A DNA stretch of 64,000 nucleotides from Balneola sp. (GCA_003712055.1 RHLJ01000001.1:124001-188000); one strand, 5' to 3'; numbered from the stretch's first letter, positions 30,184 through 38,837 are shown. Notes: generated from the sequence alone by a model not told the origin. A program made the numbers and translations.

Positions 30184-31350
30184 TGCTATTTCCTCAAAAT
30201 AAGCCGGGATTATCTCAAGGGGAAACCGGGACGGAGCATTAATTAGAATACAGATACCTGTTTGAGTCTCTTTATCGAAGGCAATTTCGCTTCTGTATCC
30301 ATTAACATAACCACCATGGTAAACAATTTTTTGTGAGCCATTATATAGTACTCTCCAACCCATACCGTAATGCGATTCATTTACTCCATCCCAATACCTG
30401 CTGAACCTTTTGTTATTAATGGTAGCGATAGGGGTATATATTTCATCAAGCACGTTTGGGTGAATGATATTGGGATGTTTTCCTACTAAAAGTTGCAGCC
30501 ATTTACCCATGTCAGAAATCGAAGCATTTATTCCACCAGCAGAAACGGCGTTATAATACTTTTTTGTAATAGGAACAGAAACTCTCTTACCCATGCGAGA
30601 ATTATATAGGTGTGGTTCTGCTTTATTCTCAGTGATCCTAAGTACGTCATGTGTACTAGATGTATGTTCCATGCCTAGGGGTTCAAAAAGCCTTTCCTGT
30701 AGTAGGGTATTAAAGTCGGTATTCGTTTTCTCTTCTAATACTTTTTCTATTACTGCATATCCGGCATTTTGATAAGCAATCTGTTCTCCTTCCTGGCTAA
30801 TCAGAGGAACCTGATCAAGGCGGGAAATAATGCGAGATAATGAGAGACCGTCTTCAACCAGATTGGTATATGCATGACGAGGTAAACCGGAGGTGTGGGA
30901 TAAAATATGTTGTATTTCCACACGCTTCGTTTGTTCGGCATCATGCAATTCAAAAGTTTCAAAATGTTCTACTACTGGATCTTCCCATGCAATTAAACTG
31001 TCTTCAACCAAAGTACCAGCTAATACTGATGCAAAACCTTTTGATACACTACCAAGCCGAAAAACAGTATGCTCATTTACCTCACCTGTTACTCCACTTT
31101 CTAGTACACCAAATCCTTTCTCATAAATGATGTTTCCATCTTTCATGAGAACAACTGCACCTCCTGGGATACGAAGTTCTTGCATTCCATTAGCAAAATC
31201 TCTTTCGAAATCGAGTAGAAAACTATTAAGAGTATCACTTATAAGGGGTTCAATAGGATCAGTATCCAATGGCTTGGATTCAATTTGAGTGCATTGAATC
31301 TGTGAAAGAGAAAAAAGGAATAAGAGTAGGGAGAGAGTTAAATACTTCAC
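30172..31350 (-). CDS. Serine beta-lactamase-fold lipoprotein (class C / esterase EstB-like)
   Basis: A 392-residue lipoprotein; the signal ends in SLSQIQCTQIE, with Cys20 as likely lipid site. The catalytic SxxK is in RLGSVSKGFAS, and YxN is YQNAGYAVIEKVL. A HGG-like third motif is in IVYHGGYVNGY. This is the beta-lactamase/penicillin-binding-protein superfamily that includes D-aminopeptidases and carboxylesterases. Antibiotic hydrolysis cannot be assumed; most such environmental lipoproteins are peptidases or esterases. It is followed by a second alpha/beta hydrolase about 400 bp upstream in the same direction. Confidence 0.88.
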   Translation of the reverse strand: MKYLTLSLLLFLFSLSQIQCTQIESKPLDTDPIEPLISDTLNSFLLDFERDFANGMQELRIPGGAVVLMKDGNIIYEKGFGVLESGVTGEVNEHTVFRLGSVSKGFASVLAGTLVEDSLIAWEDPVVEHFETFELHDAEQTKRVEIQHILSHTSGLPRHAYTNLVEDGLSLSRIISRLDQVPLISQEGEQIAYQNAGYAVIEKVLEEKTNTDFNTLLQERLFEPLGMEHTSSTHDVLRITENKAEPHLYNSRMGKRVSVPITKKYYNAVSAGGINASISDMGKWLQLLVGKHPNIIHPNVLDEIYTPIATINNKRFSRYWDGVNESHYGMGWRVLYNGSQKIVYHGGYVNGYRSEIAFDKETQTGICILINAPSRFPLEIIPAYFEEIALIN

Positions 31351-31357
31351 TAAAAGA

Positions 31358-31705
31358 TCAGCTATAAAAGGTTAATCCTAATTCAAAAACTTCATGAATC
31401 GTGTTTAAGGGTATATCCTCGTTAGGATTAATCGGTAATATTTTCATTCTGCTTCTTGTCCCTGATTGTAATGAAGGATGCTCGATATTATTTCCTTCAA
31501 CCATCAAAATATAAGGATGGCCCGACTTTTTATCTGTCCATAAATAACAAAAATGTTTCTTGTTGAACACGAAGCAAGGCATTCCATATTTAACGGTTTC
31601 TCGGAAGGAAGGATGATATTCCAGAATGATATCTCTCAACGCGAATAAGCAGCTCCTGGTCGGTTCGGGCTGCGAATCATAAAATTCAAAAGGGCTATTC
31701 TGCAT
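31358..31705 (-). CDS. DUF1801 protein, second copy
   Basis: A 115-residue protein with CLFALRDIILEYHPSFRETV, then KYGMPCFVFNKKHFCYLWTD. These match the DUF1801 pattern also seen at 28873-29277, but identity is low, so they are not a recent duplication. Function is unknown. It lies 7 bp before the beta-lactamase-fold gene on the same strand and probably shares its transcript. Confidence 0.75.
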   Translation of the reverse strand: MQNSPFEFYDSQPEPTRSCLFALRDIILEYHPSFRETVKYGMPCFVFNKKHFCYLWTDKKSGHPYILMVEGNNIEHPSLQSGTRSRMKILPINPNEDIPLNTIHEVFELGLTFYS

Positions 31706-31710
31706 TTTGG

Positions 31711-31748
31711 AAATAAAAAAATCCTGCTTGAAGCATCAAACAGGATTT
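31711..31748 (-). terminator. Terminator after the 31783-32727 esterase gene
   Basis: On the minus strand the arms AAATCCTG and CAGGATTT enclose a 14-nt loop and are followed by TTTTTTATTT. It ends the transcript of the lipoprotein hydrolase. Confidence 0.75.
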
Positions 31749-31782
31749 AAATTTTTGATCAGCTTTTACTTCATTCAACAGT

Positions 31783-32727
31783 TTAGTCAATACTGTGACC
31801 TAGAAGCCAGTTATACACATCTTCACCTGCATAGACACGTTTCCAGGCATCATGCCCCATATCTTCGTGGACTGTAAATATCACATTAGTATGCCCAAGT
31901 TCTTCTAACTGATTAAGCCCTTTATAGAAGTACTTTTTTTCGATTACATAATCCCTTCCTCCCGCAAAAGCCCAGACAGGAAGCTGTGCATCAGCTATGG
32001 AAGGCATTAAGGAAGGATGCCCCCAACCTACAACCGGAATTACCGCAGCAAAACGGTTCGCATAATGGCTGGCCATATACCAGGTTCCAAATCCTCCATA
32101 ACTCAAGCCAGACAAGTATATCCTTTTTGAATCCACCTGATAATTTTCGGTAACATAATCTATCATACCTATCAAATCGTTTTGAACACGGTCCCAGCCA
32201 AATTCGCTTAATGGAAGTTCTTCACTAAACTCTGAGACGGGAACTTCCGCATTCATTCCTCCATCCGTAGGGAAATCGGTGTCTCTATCTGGAACTCCAA
32301 CATCAAGTCGCCTGGGTATATTATTTGGATCGCGATAGGTTAAATAATCAATACCCATAGTATCCAAACCAAACATATGTAGCTGAGGGTTGATGATAAT
32401 GAAGGGGAGATCTCTTTTTTGAACCCAAGCCTCCATTAACGGACCATGTACCATTGAAAAATCGAGTTCATCTTTTCCATTTCCACGTTCTCCGTTACCA
32501 TGTAAAAACATTAGCACAGGCCATTCTTTCTCAGAATCTTCTTCATAGCCTTTTGGTAGATACAAGAAATAGTCGCGTTCTTCCCCCGCAATTTCACTGT
32601 TGTAGGAAACCCTTAACAATTGTTCATCGCTTAAAGTCTGAGTATTTACTTCTAAAGTTTTCATAGAGCTACATGATACTACAAATGCATAGACTACGAT
32701 TATCCCTAAAGTGTATGTTATTTTCAT
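31783..32727 (-). CDS. Lipoprotein alpha/beta hydrolase, polyhydroxybutyrate depolymerase/esterase-like
   Basis: A 314-residue lipoprotein with the lipobox FVVSCSSM near residue 19. The core is a PHB depolymerase/prolyl-oligopeptidase-like hydrolase: PVLMFLHGNGERGNGKDEL (oxyanion region), SGLSYGGFGTWYMA (Ser nucleophile), AGGRDYVIE (Asp) and HEDMGHDAW (His). It may cleave polymer esters or phenolic esters outside the cell. A hairpin terminator follows, and a 22-bp inverted repeat stands upstream of its start. Confidence 0.88.
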   Translation of the reverse strand: MKITYTLGIIVVYAFVVSCSSMKTLEVNTQTLSDEQLLRVSYNSEIAGEERDYFLYLPKGYEEDSEKEWPVLMFLHGNGERGNGKDELDFSMVHGPLMEAWVQKRDLPFIIINPQLHMFGLDTMGIDYLTYRDPNNIPRRLDVGVPDRDTDFPTDGGMNAEVPVSEFSEELPLSEFGWDRVQNDLIGMIDYVTENYQVDSKRIYLSGLSYGGFGTWYMASHYANRFAAVIPVVGWGHPSLMPSIADAQLPVWAFAGGRDYVIEKKYFYKGLNQLEELGHTNVIFTVHEDMGHDAWKRVYAGEDVYNWLLGHSID

Positions 32728-32742
32728 TGTAGTGCTTCATTG

Positions 32743-32798
32743 GTTATTAGTTAATGGTTATTGGTGAATCATCTTTCCAATAACCATTAACTAATAAC
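32743..32798. repeat. Perfect 22-bp inverted repeat (family C)
   Basis: Arms 32743-32764 and 32777-32798 are exact reverse complements with a 12-bp centre. They share the core TTAATGGTTATT with the element at 7471-7535. The spacer lies between the histidine kinase gene and the esterase gene, both on the minus strand, so it could serve as transcript end or as an upstream structure. Confidence 0.7.
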
Positions 32799-32884
32799 GA
32801 AAAACAGGAAATAAAGCCAGAATAACTACTTGGTTTCTCTACCTAATTCTATTCCAGATATTCCAATTCAAGAAAGAAGACATG

Positions 32885-33793
32885 TTAGGGGTAAGGGGTC
32901 ATTATTGAAACAGATGTTCCTTTATTCTCAACTGAATCAATAATAAGTTTTCCGCCTTGATTTTCAATATAGTCGATTGTTGCCCGTAGCCCGAAACCTA
33001 TCCCAGACTCTCCATTAGTTCCTTTTTCGGAAATATATAAACCTCTTGAGAGTATTTTATTGAGCTTTTCTTTTGGAATTCCTTGCCCACTATCTTCAAT
33101 TTTAGTAGTAACGAATTTCCCATTTTTATTTACGGAAATCTTTATTTCAGAAGAACCAGCGGAATACTTTATGGCATTATGAAGAACATTTCTCACAGCG
33201 AACGAGTAACTACCTTTATCTATAAATACTTCCGAAGCAAGGTTATCTGCGGTTAACTGAATTCTTTTTTCCTTCAAAATAGGTTCATAGAGCTCAAGAT
33301 TCTGCTTTAGTAGTTCCTCAGTACAAAAACTCTCAGGCTTAAGTGGCTTCTTGTCCATTTGATATTTACTCCACCAAAGTAAATCGTCCAAAAAACTGAG
33401 AAACACTTTAATGTTTGAAGAAATCTCTTTCATATGGAGGGTTACTTCCTCTAATGTCAAATCACCTGAAGCAATTGAATCTGACATCATCGAAATACTG
33501 GATATTGGTGCTTTTATATCATGTGAAACCGTAAGGATAAGGCGTTGGTTAAGAGTATTTACCTGATCCAGTTCAATCCTTTGAGCTTCTATTTCATCAA
33601 TTAGTCGTTGTTTAGCATAGGAGATAGGGTAGGATATAACTGCTGGAATGATGAAGGAGAAGATAATACCAATAGGATAGACTACTCCAACAACTAAGAA
33701 GGAGATACCAATATACAGTATTTCAGATACTGCAATTGAAACCAGCATAATCGACCAAGGTGACTTAATACCTTGTAGCCACTTATTAATCAT
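32885..33793 (-). CDS. Membrane sensor histidine kinase (orphan) after thrC
   Basis: A 302-residue kinase with two membrane helices (about residues 13-62). It has a HisKA domain with phospho-accepting His in ILTVSHDIKAPISSISMMSD. The HATPase domain shows NVLHNAIKYS (N box), DSGQGIPKEKL (G1) and GESGIGFGLRATIDYIE (G2). There is no periplasmic sensor domain of note and no response regulator next to it. It starts 8 bp after the thrC stop, so it appears to be the last gene of the thr operon. What it senses is unknown. Confidence 0.88.
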   Translation of the reverse strand: MINKWLQGIKSPWSIMLVSIAVSEILYIGISFLVVGVVYPIGIIFSFIIPAVISYPISYAKQRLIDEIEAQRIELDQVNTLNQRLILTVSHDIKAPISSISMMSDSIASGDLTLEEVTLHMKEISSNIKVFLSFLDDLLWWSKYQMDKKPLKPESFCTEELLKQNLELYEPILKEKRIQLTADNLASEVFIDKGSYSFAVRNVLHNAIKYSAGSSEIKISVNKNGKFVTTKIEDSGQGIPKEKLNKILSRGLYISEKGTNGESGIGFGLRATIDYIENQGGKLIIDSVENKGTSVSIMTPYP

Positions 33794-33801
33794 CTAATAC
33801 C

Positions 33802-35097
33802 TTAAGCTTGTCCTAAAAACACCTTAAAGTCAGCAAAATTTACATCAAATGGAATACTCTTTTTAGAAGCAGTAGTATTATTTATATGTGATGGGAGTTT
33901 AATTACTCCTCCAATTTCTTCAGAAACGGTTTCTTTGAACTTTACTGGATGGGCTGTTTCCAATACAACTCCAGCTCCATCATGTTGAGTGAGATAGTCT
34001 GACAGACCTAAATATCCTACCGCGCCATGAGGGTCAAGTATATATCCGGTTAAGGCGTATACTTGCTTTATAGCTATCCGAGTTGACTCGTCAGTATAGG
34101 CGAAACCACTAACCCTCTCAGACATTTTCGAATGAGAGTGATCGAATAGGTCAAGCATGCGAACGAAATTACTTGGATTTCCTACATCCATAGCGTTAGA
34201 GATAGTGGCCTGGCTTGCTTTAGGCTCAAAATCTCCCTTCCACAAATAGTTAGGTACTGAATCGTTGATATTTGTACTTGCTATAAATTTCTTAATTGGC
34301 AGTCCCATTTGTTGTGCAAGTAATCCAGCCGATAAGTTTCCAAAGTTACCGCTGGGGACAGAAAAAATAGCTTTATTACGTTTTTCAGATGGGAGTTGAG
34401 ACCAGGCGTAGAAGTAATAAATACTTTGCGGAAGTAAACGCGCAATATTGATTGAATTTGCGGAGGTAAGATTTAGCGTACTTCTTAATTCTTTATCTAA
34501 AAAAGCTTGTTTAACAAGATCCTGGCAATCATCAAAGGTACCATCGACTTCTAAAGCCGTAATATTTTCTCCAAGGGTAGTCATTTGCTGTTCTTGAAAA
34601 TGACTCACTTTCCCGGACGGGTATAGAATAATCACTTTAATATTTGGTACTCCAAAAAAGCCATTTGCTACCGCACTACCTGTATCTCCTGAAGTAGCTA
34701 CCAACACTGTGAGTTTTTTCTCTTTTTTCTTAGTGAAATGACTTAAACATCTCGCAAGAAATCTTGCGCCCACATCTTTAAAAGCTAGTGTTGGCCCATG
34801 GAATAGCTCGAGAGAGTAAATATTGTCTTTTATTGCTACAAGTGGGATTTCGAAGTTTAACGTTTCCTCAACAAGAATTTTTAATTCATTATCGGCAATT
34901 TCATTTCCCATAAATCTGGAAATAACTTCGTAGCCTATTTCGGATAATGAAAGCTGATCTATACCGTCAAAAAAAGAGGTAGGAAGCTCTGGTATTACCT
35001 CAGGCATATACAAGCCGTTATCCTCTGGCAATCCTTTAAATATTGCTTCTTCGAAGGATACAAAATCCGTTTTATTATTCGTGCTGTAGTATCTCAT
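33802..35097 (-). CDS. thrC: Threonine synthase
   Basis: A 431-residue PLP enzyme that turns O-phosphohomoserine into threonine. The PLP lysine is in LFHGPTLAFKDVGARF, and the phosphate-binding loop is in SVPSGNFGNLSAGLLA. The N-terminus MRYYSTNNKTDFVSFEEAI is the usual ThrC start. Its ATG overlaps the thrB stop by 4 bp, so translation is coupled. Third gene of thrABC. Confidence 0.97.
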   Translation of the reverse strand: MRYYSTNNKTDFVSFEEAIFKGLPEDNGLYMPEVIPELPTSFFDGIDQLSLSEIGYEVISRFMGNEIADNELKILVEETLNFEIPLVAIKDNIYSLELFHGPTLAFKDVGARFLARCLSHFTKKKEKKLTVLVATSGDTGSAVANGFFGVPNIKVIILYPSGKVSHFQEQQMTTLGENITALEVDGTFDDCQDLVKQAFLDKELRSTLNLTSANSINIARLLPQSIYYFYAWSQLPSEKRNKAIFSVPSGNFGNLSAGLLAQQMGLPIKKFIASTNINDSVPNYLWKGDFEPKASQATISNAMDVGNPSNFVRMLDLFDHSHSKMSERVSGFAYTDESTRIAIKQVYALTGYILDPHGAVGYLGLSDYLTQHDGAGVVLETAHPVKFKETVSEEIGGVIKLPSHINNTTASKKSIPFDVNFADFKVFLGQA

Positions 35098-36026
35098 TCT
35101 ATTATCTCTGTACCCCTGGGATTAATACCCGATAAATATACGTTAGCCTTGATGTCATGTGAGGTATATAGGTCTTTGAATTGAGTTCCTATATTTTGTG
35201 CAGTTTCTTCATCGTTGCACAAAGCAAAAATAGAAGGCCCAGAACCAGAAATACTACATCCCAAGGCTCCTGACTCTAAAGCCATAGATTTTGCGTCATT
35301 GAAAAGAGGGATAAGCATGGATCTAATAGGTTCTGCGATAACATCTTGTAACGATCGACCAATAAGGTCAAAATCAGGTTTAGCTAATCCGGCAACGAGT
35401 CCTCCCACATTTCCCCATTGAATAATGGCGTCTTTCAAAGACACTTCGCGTCTTAAAATCTTCTTTGAGTCGGAAGTTTTTACTTCAATAAGAGGATGAA
35501 CAACCGCTACTTTTAGCTCAGAAGGATAATCTAATTCTATAACATCCAGGGGATCGTAACTACGAACCAATGCAAAACCTCCCAAAATGGAAGGAGCAAC
35601 ATTATCTGCATGAGGGAGACCAGATGCTGCACGTTCACCTTCCATAGCAAAAGCAACTAGTTGTTGTTTAGTGAAAGGTTTTCCAAGTAATTCATTCATA
35701 GCATATACAGCTGCTGAAGAACTAGAAGCACTTGAACCTAAGCCACTTCCACCCATTACCTTCTTACAGATCTTAAAGCTAAATCCTGTTTCTTGATTAT
35801 GGTCAGTTGCATTGAGAAGAGCTTGCGCAGCTACAGTAGCTACATTCTTATCAGGCTGAAAGGGTAAGCCATCACACCCAGTAATTTCAGTGATAGTAAA
35901 GCCCGGAGTGTCAGTACGATTGATAGTGAGCTCATCTCCAATATGTTCTAATGCAAAGCCCATTACATCAAAGCCGCATGCCACATTTGCTACTGTTGCT
36001 GGTGCAAATACTTTTATTTGATCCAT
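35094..36026 (-). CDS. thrB: Homoserine kinase
   Basis: A 310-residue GHMP kinase that phosphorylates homoserine. The N-terminal VFAPATVANVACGFDVMGFA and the glycine-rich ATP loop GGSGLGSSASSSSAAVY are the standard signatures. SGSGPSIFALC near residue 258 is the C-terminal GHMP motif. One base separates it from thrA, and it overlaps thrC. Confidence 0.97.
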   Translation of the reverse strand: MDQIKVFAPATVANVACGFDVMGFALEHIGDELTINRTDTPGFTITEITGCDGLPFQPDKNVATVAAQALLNATDHNQETGFSFKICKKVMGGSGLGSSASSSSAAVYAMNELLGKPFTKQQLVAFAMEGERAASGLPHADNVAPSILGGFALVRSYDPLDVIELDYPSELKVAVVHPLIEVKTSDSKKILRREVSLKDAIIQWGNVGGLVAGLAKPDFDLIGRSLQDVIAEPIRSMLIPLFNDAKSMALESGALGCSISGSGPSIFALCNDEETAQNIGTQFKDLYTSHDIKANVYLSGINPRGTEIIE

Positions 36027-36027
36027 A

Positions 36028-38478
36028 TCAAGTGGAGGTAATTCTCATAACATCTGCAAATATACCTGAGGCTGTTACATCAGCTCCGGCTCCCGCACCC
36101 TTTACAACTAAGGGTTGTTCTGAATAACGGTTGGTATAATACAGCACTATATTGTCTTTTCCTTGAAGCTCATAGAAGGGATGGTCTATACCAAAGGTCT
36201 CCAAACCTGTTTTTGCATCGCCTTTTTCAAAGCTAGCCACATATTTAATGCGCTTACCTTCTGATGTTGCATTTTCATAGAGCTCCTTAAATACATGATC
36301 ATACTCATCGAGCTTAGCATAGAATTCTTCAATAGAAGAGGTATTCATGCACTCCTCAGGTACAAAGGCGTTATTTTCGATATCAGATAATTCAAGCTTG
36401 TGGCCGCTTTCTCTGGCAAGAATCAGGATTTTTCTCATTACATCCACACCGCTAAGATCCAACCTGGGATCGGGTTCGGTATACCCAGCAGCTTTTGCTT
36501 CTTTTACCACATCACTGAATTTTTGTGAACCATCGTAGGTGTTAAACAAGAAATTGAGGGTTCCTGAAAGAACAGCCTGGATTTTATGGATTCGATCTCC
36601 GCTCTTAAGTAAGTCACTTACTGTTGAAACTACCGGAAGACCAGCTCCCACATTAGTCTCAAACAAGAAACGTGTACGATATTTGGTTGCGATCTTCTTG
36701 AGGCCCAGATAAGTATCAAAATCAGATGAGCAGGCCACTTTATTAGGAGTCACTACCGAAATACTATTAGATAACACCTGTTTATAGAAAGAGGGGATAT
36801 CATCACTTGCAGTAGAATCGATAAAAATGCTGTTTCGCAGGTTCATATCTATCATTTCCCGTACAAAACCTTCTTGAGACATAGACTTTCCATACTCGTC
36901 TAAATCAGCTTCCCAGGTTGCTAAGTCAATAGTATCTGTATTGAATAGCATTTTGCGAGAATTAGCCAGCCCCGTAACACTAAGGTTTATCTGGAAAGCC
37001 TTAGCCAGAAATTCCTGCTGCTTCTTTATCTGCTCTAAAAAAGCTTTTCCTACATTTCCTACCCCGATCATAAATACATTGAATTTTCTAAGATCGGACA
37101 GGAAAAAGCTCTCATGGATAGAATTCAATGATTTGGCAAGGTGTCTTTTTTCGACTACCACAGAAATATTTAGTTCTGTTGATCCCTGAGCTATCGCCTT
37201 TACATTAATTCCATTCTCGCTCAAAGTTTCAAAAAGGGTAGCACTTACGCCAACCTGTTCTCTCATTTTTGTTCCAACTAATGCAACAATAGATAGCCCG
37301 GTTTCTACTGCCAAAGGGTTTACTTTGTGCTGCTGAATCTCATTTCTGAATTCGTTTTCAATGCTAGTTTTAGCTCTCTCAGCATCCATTCTATCAATAC
37401 CAACAGTGATAGTATGCTCAGACGAAGCTTGTGTGATCATGATCACATTAATAGCCTCTCTACTTAACGCGGAGAATAATCGATAGGAGAAATTAGGTAC
37501 TGCTACCATTCCGGAACCTGAAAGTGTACACAGTGCTACTTCGTCAATCGAAGAAATACCCTTTATCCAACTTCCGTTAATTTCACCCTCTTTAGAGATT
37601 CGTGTTCCAGAATCATTAGCGGCAAAGGTATTCTTTATCAGAATAGGAATTTCTTTGTCCAGTACTGGCTGAATGGTAGGGGGATAAATTACCTTTGCTC
37701 CGAAGTGAGAAAGCTCCATAGCTTCTTCATAGGATAACTCTGAAATGGTATGAGCAAGGGGAACCAACTTTGGATTGGCGGTCATCATTCCACTAACATC
37801 GGTCCAGATCTCAAGAGCTTCTGCTTCTAATGCAGCTGCAAGCAGGGAGGCAGTATAGTCTGAGCCCCCACGTCCCAATGTGGTTATCTGGTTACCAGTA
37901 TTTGAAGAAGCAAGAAAGCCAGGACAAATGCTAACCTGTGAATGCTTTTCAAAATCCTTGCGAATATTCTGAAAGGTTAAGTCACGATCAACAACCGCAT
38001 TTCCAAATTGAGCATCCGTTTTTATAAGCTTTCTGGGATTGAGTAATGAGGTATCTATATCATCAGCCTTGAAGTAGTCTTTAATTATTTCTGAGGAAAG
38101 ACGTTCTCCAAAACTTAGAATTTGGTCGCTTGAACGGGGAGAAAGTTCGCGAATAAGGAACACCCCTCGGCAGATATCTTCTAAATCATTAAGAAGGAAT
38201 TTAACCCTTGTAAGGGTATTGCTGCGTTGAGCTACAGGGATAAGAACATTGCAAAGAGTAATATGGCGCAGTTCAATTTCTTCAAGAATTTCGGAGTAGC
38301 TTTCAACTCCGTTTTCTGCAAGTGAAGCACATTTTTCAAGATCGTTGGTAACGCCTCCGAGTGCAGAGACTACCACAACCAATGGGGAAGAAGCAGCCTT
38401 TTCCTTAACTATCTTTCGTACTAAATCGAGGCTTTCTGCACTGCCAACGGAAGTGCCCCCAAATTTTAAAACGAGCAT
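36028..38478 (-). CDS. thrA: Bifunctional aspartate kinase / homoserine dehydrogenase I
   Basis: An 816-residue fused enzyme for the first and third steps of the aspartate pathway. Aspartokinase occupies residues 1-290 (KFGGTSVGSAESL, SFGERLSSEI). Two ACT domains at about residues 315-455 are the place for threonine feedback. Homoserine dehydrogenase begins at FMIGVGNVGKAFLEQIKK (NAD(P)-binding), with the catalytic region NVGAGLPVVSTVSDLLKSGD and GTLNFLFNTYDG. The length equals the enterobacterial ThrA (about 820 residues). It follows a leader with a candidate attenuation peptide. Confidence 0.98.
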   Translation of the reverse strand: MLVLKFGGTSVGSAESLDLVRKIVKEKAASSPLVVVVSALGGVTNDLEKCASLAENGVESYSEILEEIELRHITLCNVLIPVAQRSNTLTRVKFLLNDLEDICRGVFLIRELSPRSSDQILSFGERLSSEIIKDYFKADDIDTSLLNPRKLIKTDAQFGNAVVDRDLTFQNIRKDFEKHSQVSICPGFLASSNTGNQITTLGRGGSDYTASLLAAALEAEALEIWTDVSGMMTANPKLVPLAHTISELSYEEAMELSHFGAKVIYPPTIQPVLDKEIPILIKNTFAANDSGTRISKEGEINGSWIKGISSIDEVALCTLSGSGMVAVPNFSYRLFSALSREAINVIMITQASSEHTITVGIDRMDAERAKTSIENEFRNEIQQHKVNPLAVETGLSIVALVGTKMREQVGVSATLFETLSENGINVKAIAQGSTELNISVVVEKRHLAKSLNSIHESFFLSDLRKFNVFMIGVGNVGKAFLEQIKKQQEFLAKAFQINLSVTGLANSRKMLFNTDTIDLATWEADLDEYGKSMSQEGFVREMIDMNLRNSIFIDSTASDDIPSFYKQVLSNSISVVTPNKVACSSDFDTYLGLKKIATKYRTRFLFETNVGAGLPVVSTVSDLLKSGDRIHKIQAVLSGTLNFLFNTYDGSQKFSDVVKEAKAAGYTEPDPRLDLSGVDVMRKILILARESGHKLELSDIENNAFVPEECMNTSSIEEFYAKLDEYDHVFKELYENATSEGKRIKYVASFEKGDAKTGLETFGIDHPFYELQGKDNIVLYYTNRYSEQPLVVKGAGAGADVTASGIFADVMRITST

Positions 38479-38563
38479 AATAAATTATCGATGAATATTG
38501 TGAATTGAGTGAGAGTGATTCGAAAGGTAGGAATAGTTCCTAATAGGTGATATGAAAATATGA

Positions 38564-38577
38564 ACCCCCTAAGGGGT
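38564..38577. promoter_or_regulatory. Short hairpin at the end of the thr leader peptide
   Basis: On the minus strand ACCCC-TTAG-GGGGT can form a 5-bp GC stem that contains the leader stop codon. It may take part in ribosome-dependent switching. Another small stem, TAGGAA-TAG-TTCCTA, lies at 38528-38542. Neither has a clean T-tract, so a classic terminator is not proven. Confidence 0.35.
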
Positions 38578-38649
38578 AATAGTAGAAATCATAGTAATGC
38601 AGCACATTACCGAAGGGAGAGAGGTGATATTTCTTTGGTTCATTTTCAT
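38569..38649 (-). CDS. thrL: Candidate threonine operon leader peptide
   Basis: A 26-codon open frame beginning ATG at 38649 and ending TAG at 38571-38569, placed between the tRNA-Leu terminator and thrA. Its second half encodes CCITMISTITP, with three Ile, three Thr and one Met in eight residues. This is the same amino-acid logic as enterobacterial thrL, which responds to charged Thr and Ile tRNA. The gap to thrA is 90 nt. Translation is inferred from composition, position and a predicted promoter only; the family is not recognisable by sequence because such peptides are not conserved. Confidence 0.6.
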   Translation of the reverse strand: MKMNQRNITSLPSVMCCITMISTITP

Positions 38650-38655
38650 CACTGG

Positions 38656-38686
38656 CAAGTCTATCTCTTTTGGAGGTTAAAGTAAA
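38656..38686 (-). promoter_or_regulatory. Candidate promoter of the thr operon
   Basis: Reading the minus strand: TTTA (38686-38683), 19 nt, TAGACTTG (38663-38656). Each box is one mismatch from the Bacteroidota consensus. The leader ATG at 38649 is only 6 nt after the -7 box, so the transcript would be leaderless or nearly so. Confidence 0.5.
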
Positions 38687-38694
38687 CCCCGAAA

Positions 38695-38729
38695 TAAAAA
38701 AGCCTCCAAGTAAATACTTGAAGGCTTTT
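38695..38729 (-). terminator. Rho-independent terminator of tRNA-Leu
   Basis: On the minus strand AAAGCCTTCAAGT and ACTTGGAGGCTTT form a 13-bp stem (one G-U) with a short AT loop, followed by TTTTATTT. It ends the tRNA transcript before the thr leader. Confidence 0.8.
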
Positions 38730-38731
38730 CG

Positions 38732-38813
38732 TACCAAAGGAGGGACTCGAACCCTCACTCCCGAAGGAACACGATTTTGAGTCGTGCGCGTCTACCAGTT
38801 CCGCCACTTTGGC
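38732..38813 (-). tRNA. tRNA-Leu (anticodon CAA)
   Basis: An 82-nt class II tRNA. The acceptor stem GCCAAAG pairs with CTTTGGT (one G-U at the end) and the discriminator is A. The D arm contains GGCGGAACTGGTAGACGC. The anticodon stem CACGA/TCGTG encloses loop CTCAAAA, giving anticodon CAA for UUG codons. The variable arm TTCCTTCGGGAGTG is long, as expected for Leu. The T arm is GAGGG-TTCGAGT-CCCTC. CCA is not encoded; the next bases are CGA. Confidence 0.96.
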
Positions 38814-38829
38814 TTTTTTGGAAGGACTG

Positions 38830-38837
38830 CAAAGGTA
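38830..38837 (-). promoter_or_regulatory. Promoter -7 element of tRNA-Leu
   Basis: TACCTTTG on the minus strand is an exact TAnnTTTG match, 17 nt before the tRNA 5' end, with a TTG about 21 nt upstream. Confidence 0.5.

Noticed and set aside
30172-31350. Antibiotic-resistance beta-lactamase
   Set aside because: The SxxK/YxN fold is shared with esterases and peptidases, and the lipoprotein setting gives no support for drug hydrolysis.
38540-38758. 72-codon minus-strand frame covering the thr leader and part of tRNA-Leu
   Set aside because: It runs through the tRNA 3' end and its terminator, so it cannot be a normal gene. The 26-codon frame in another phase fits the leader role better.
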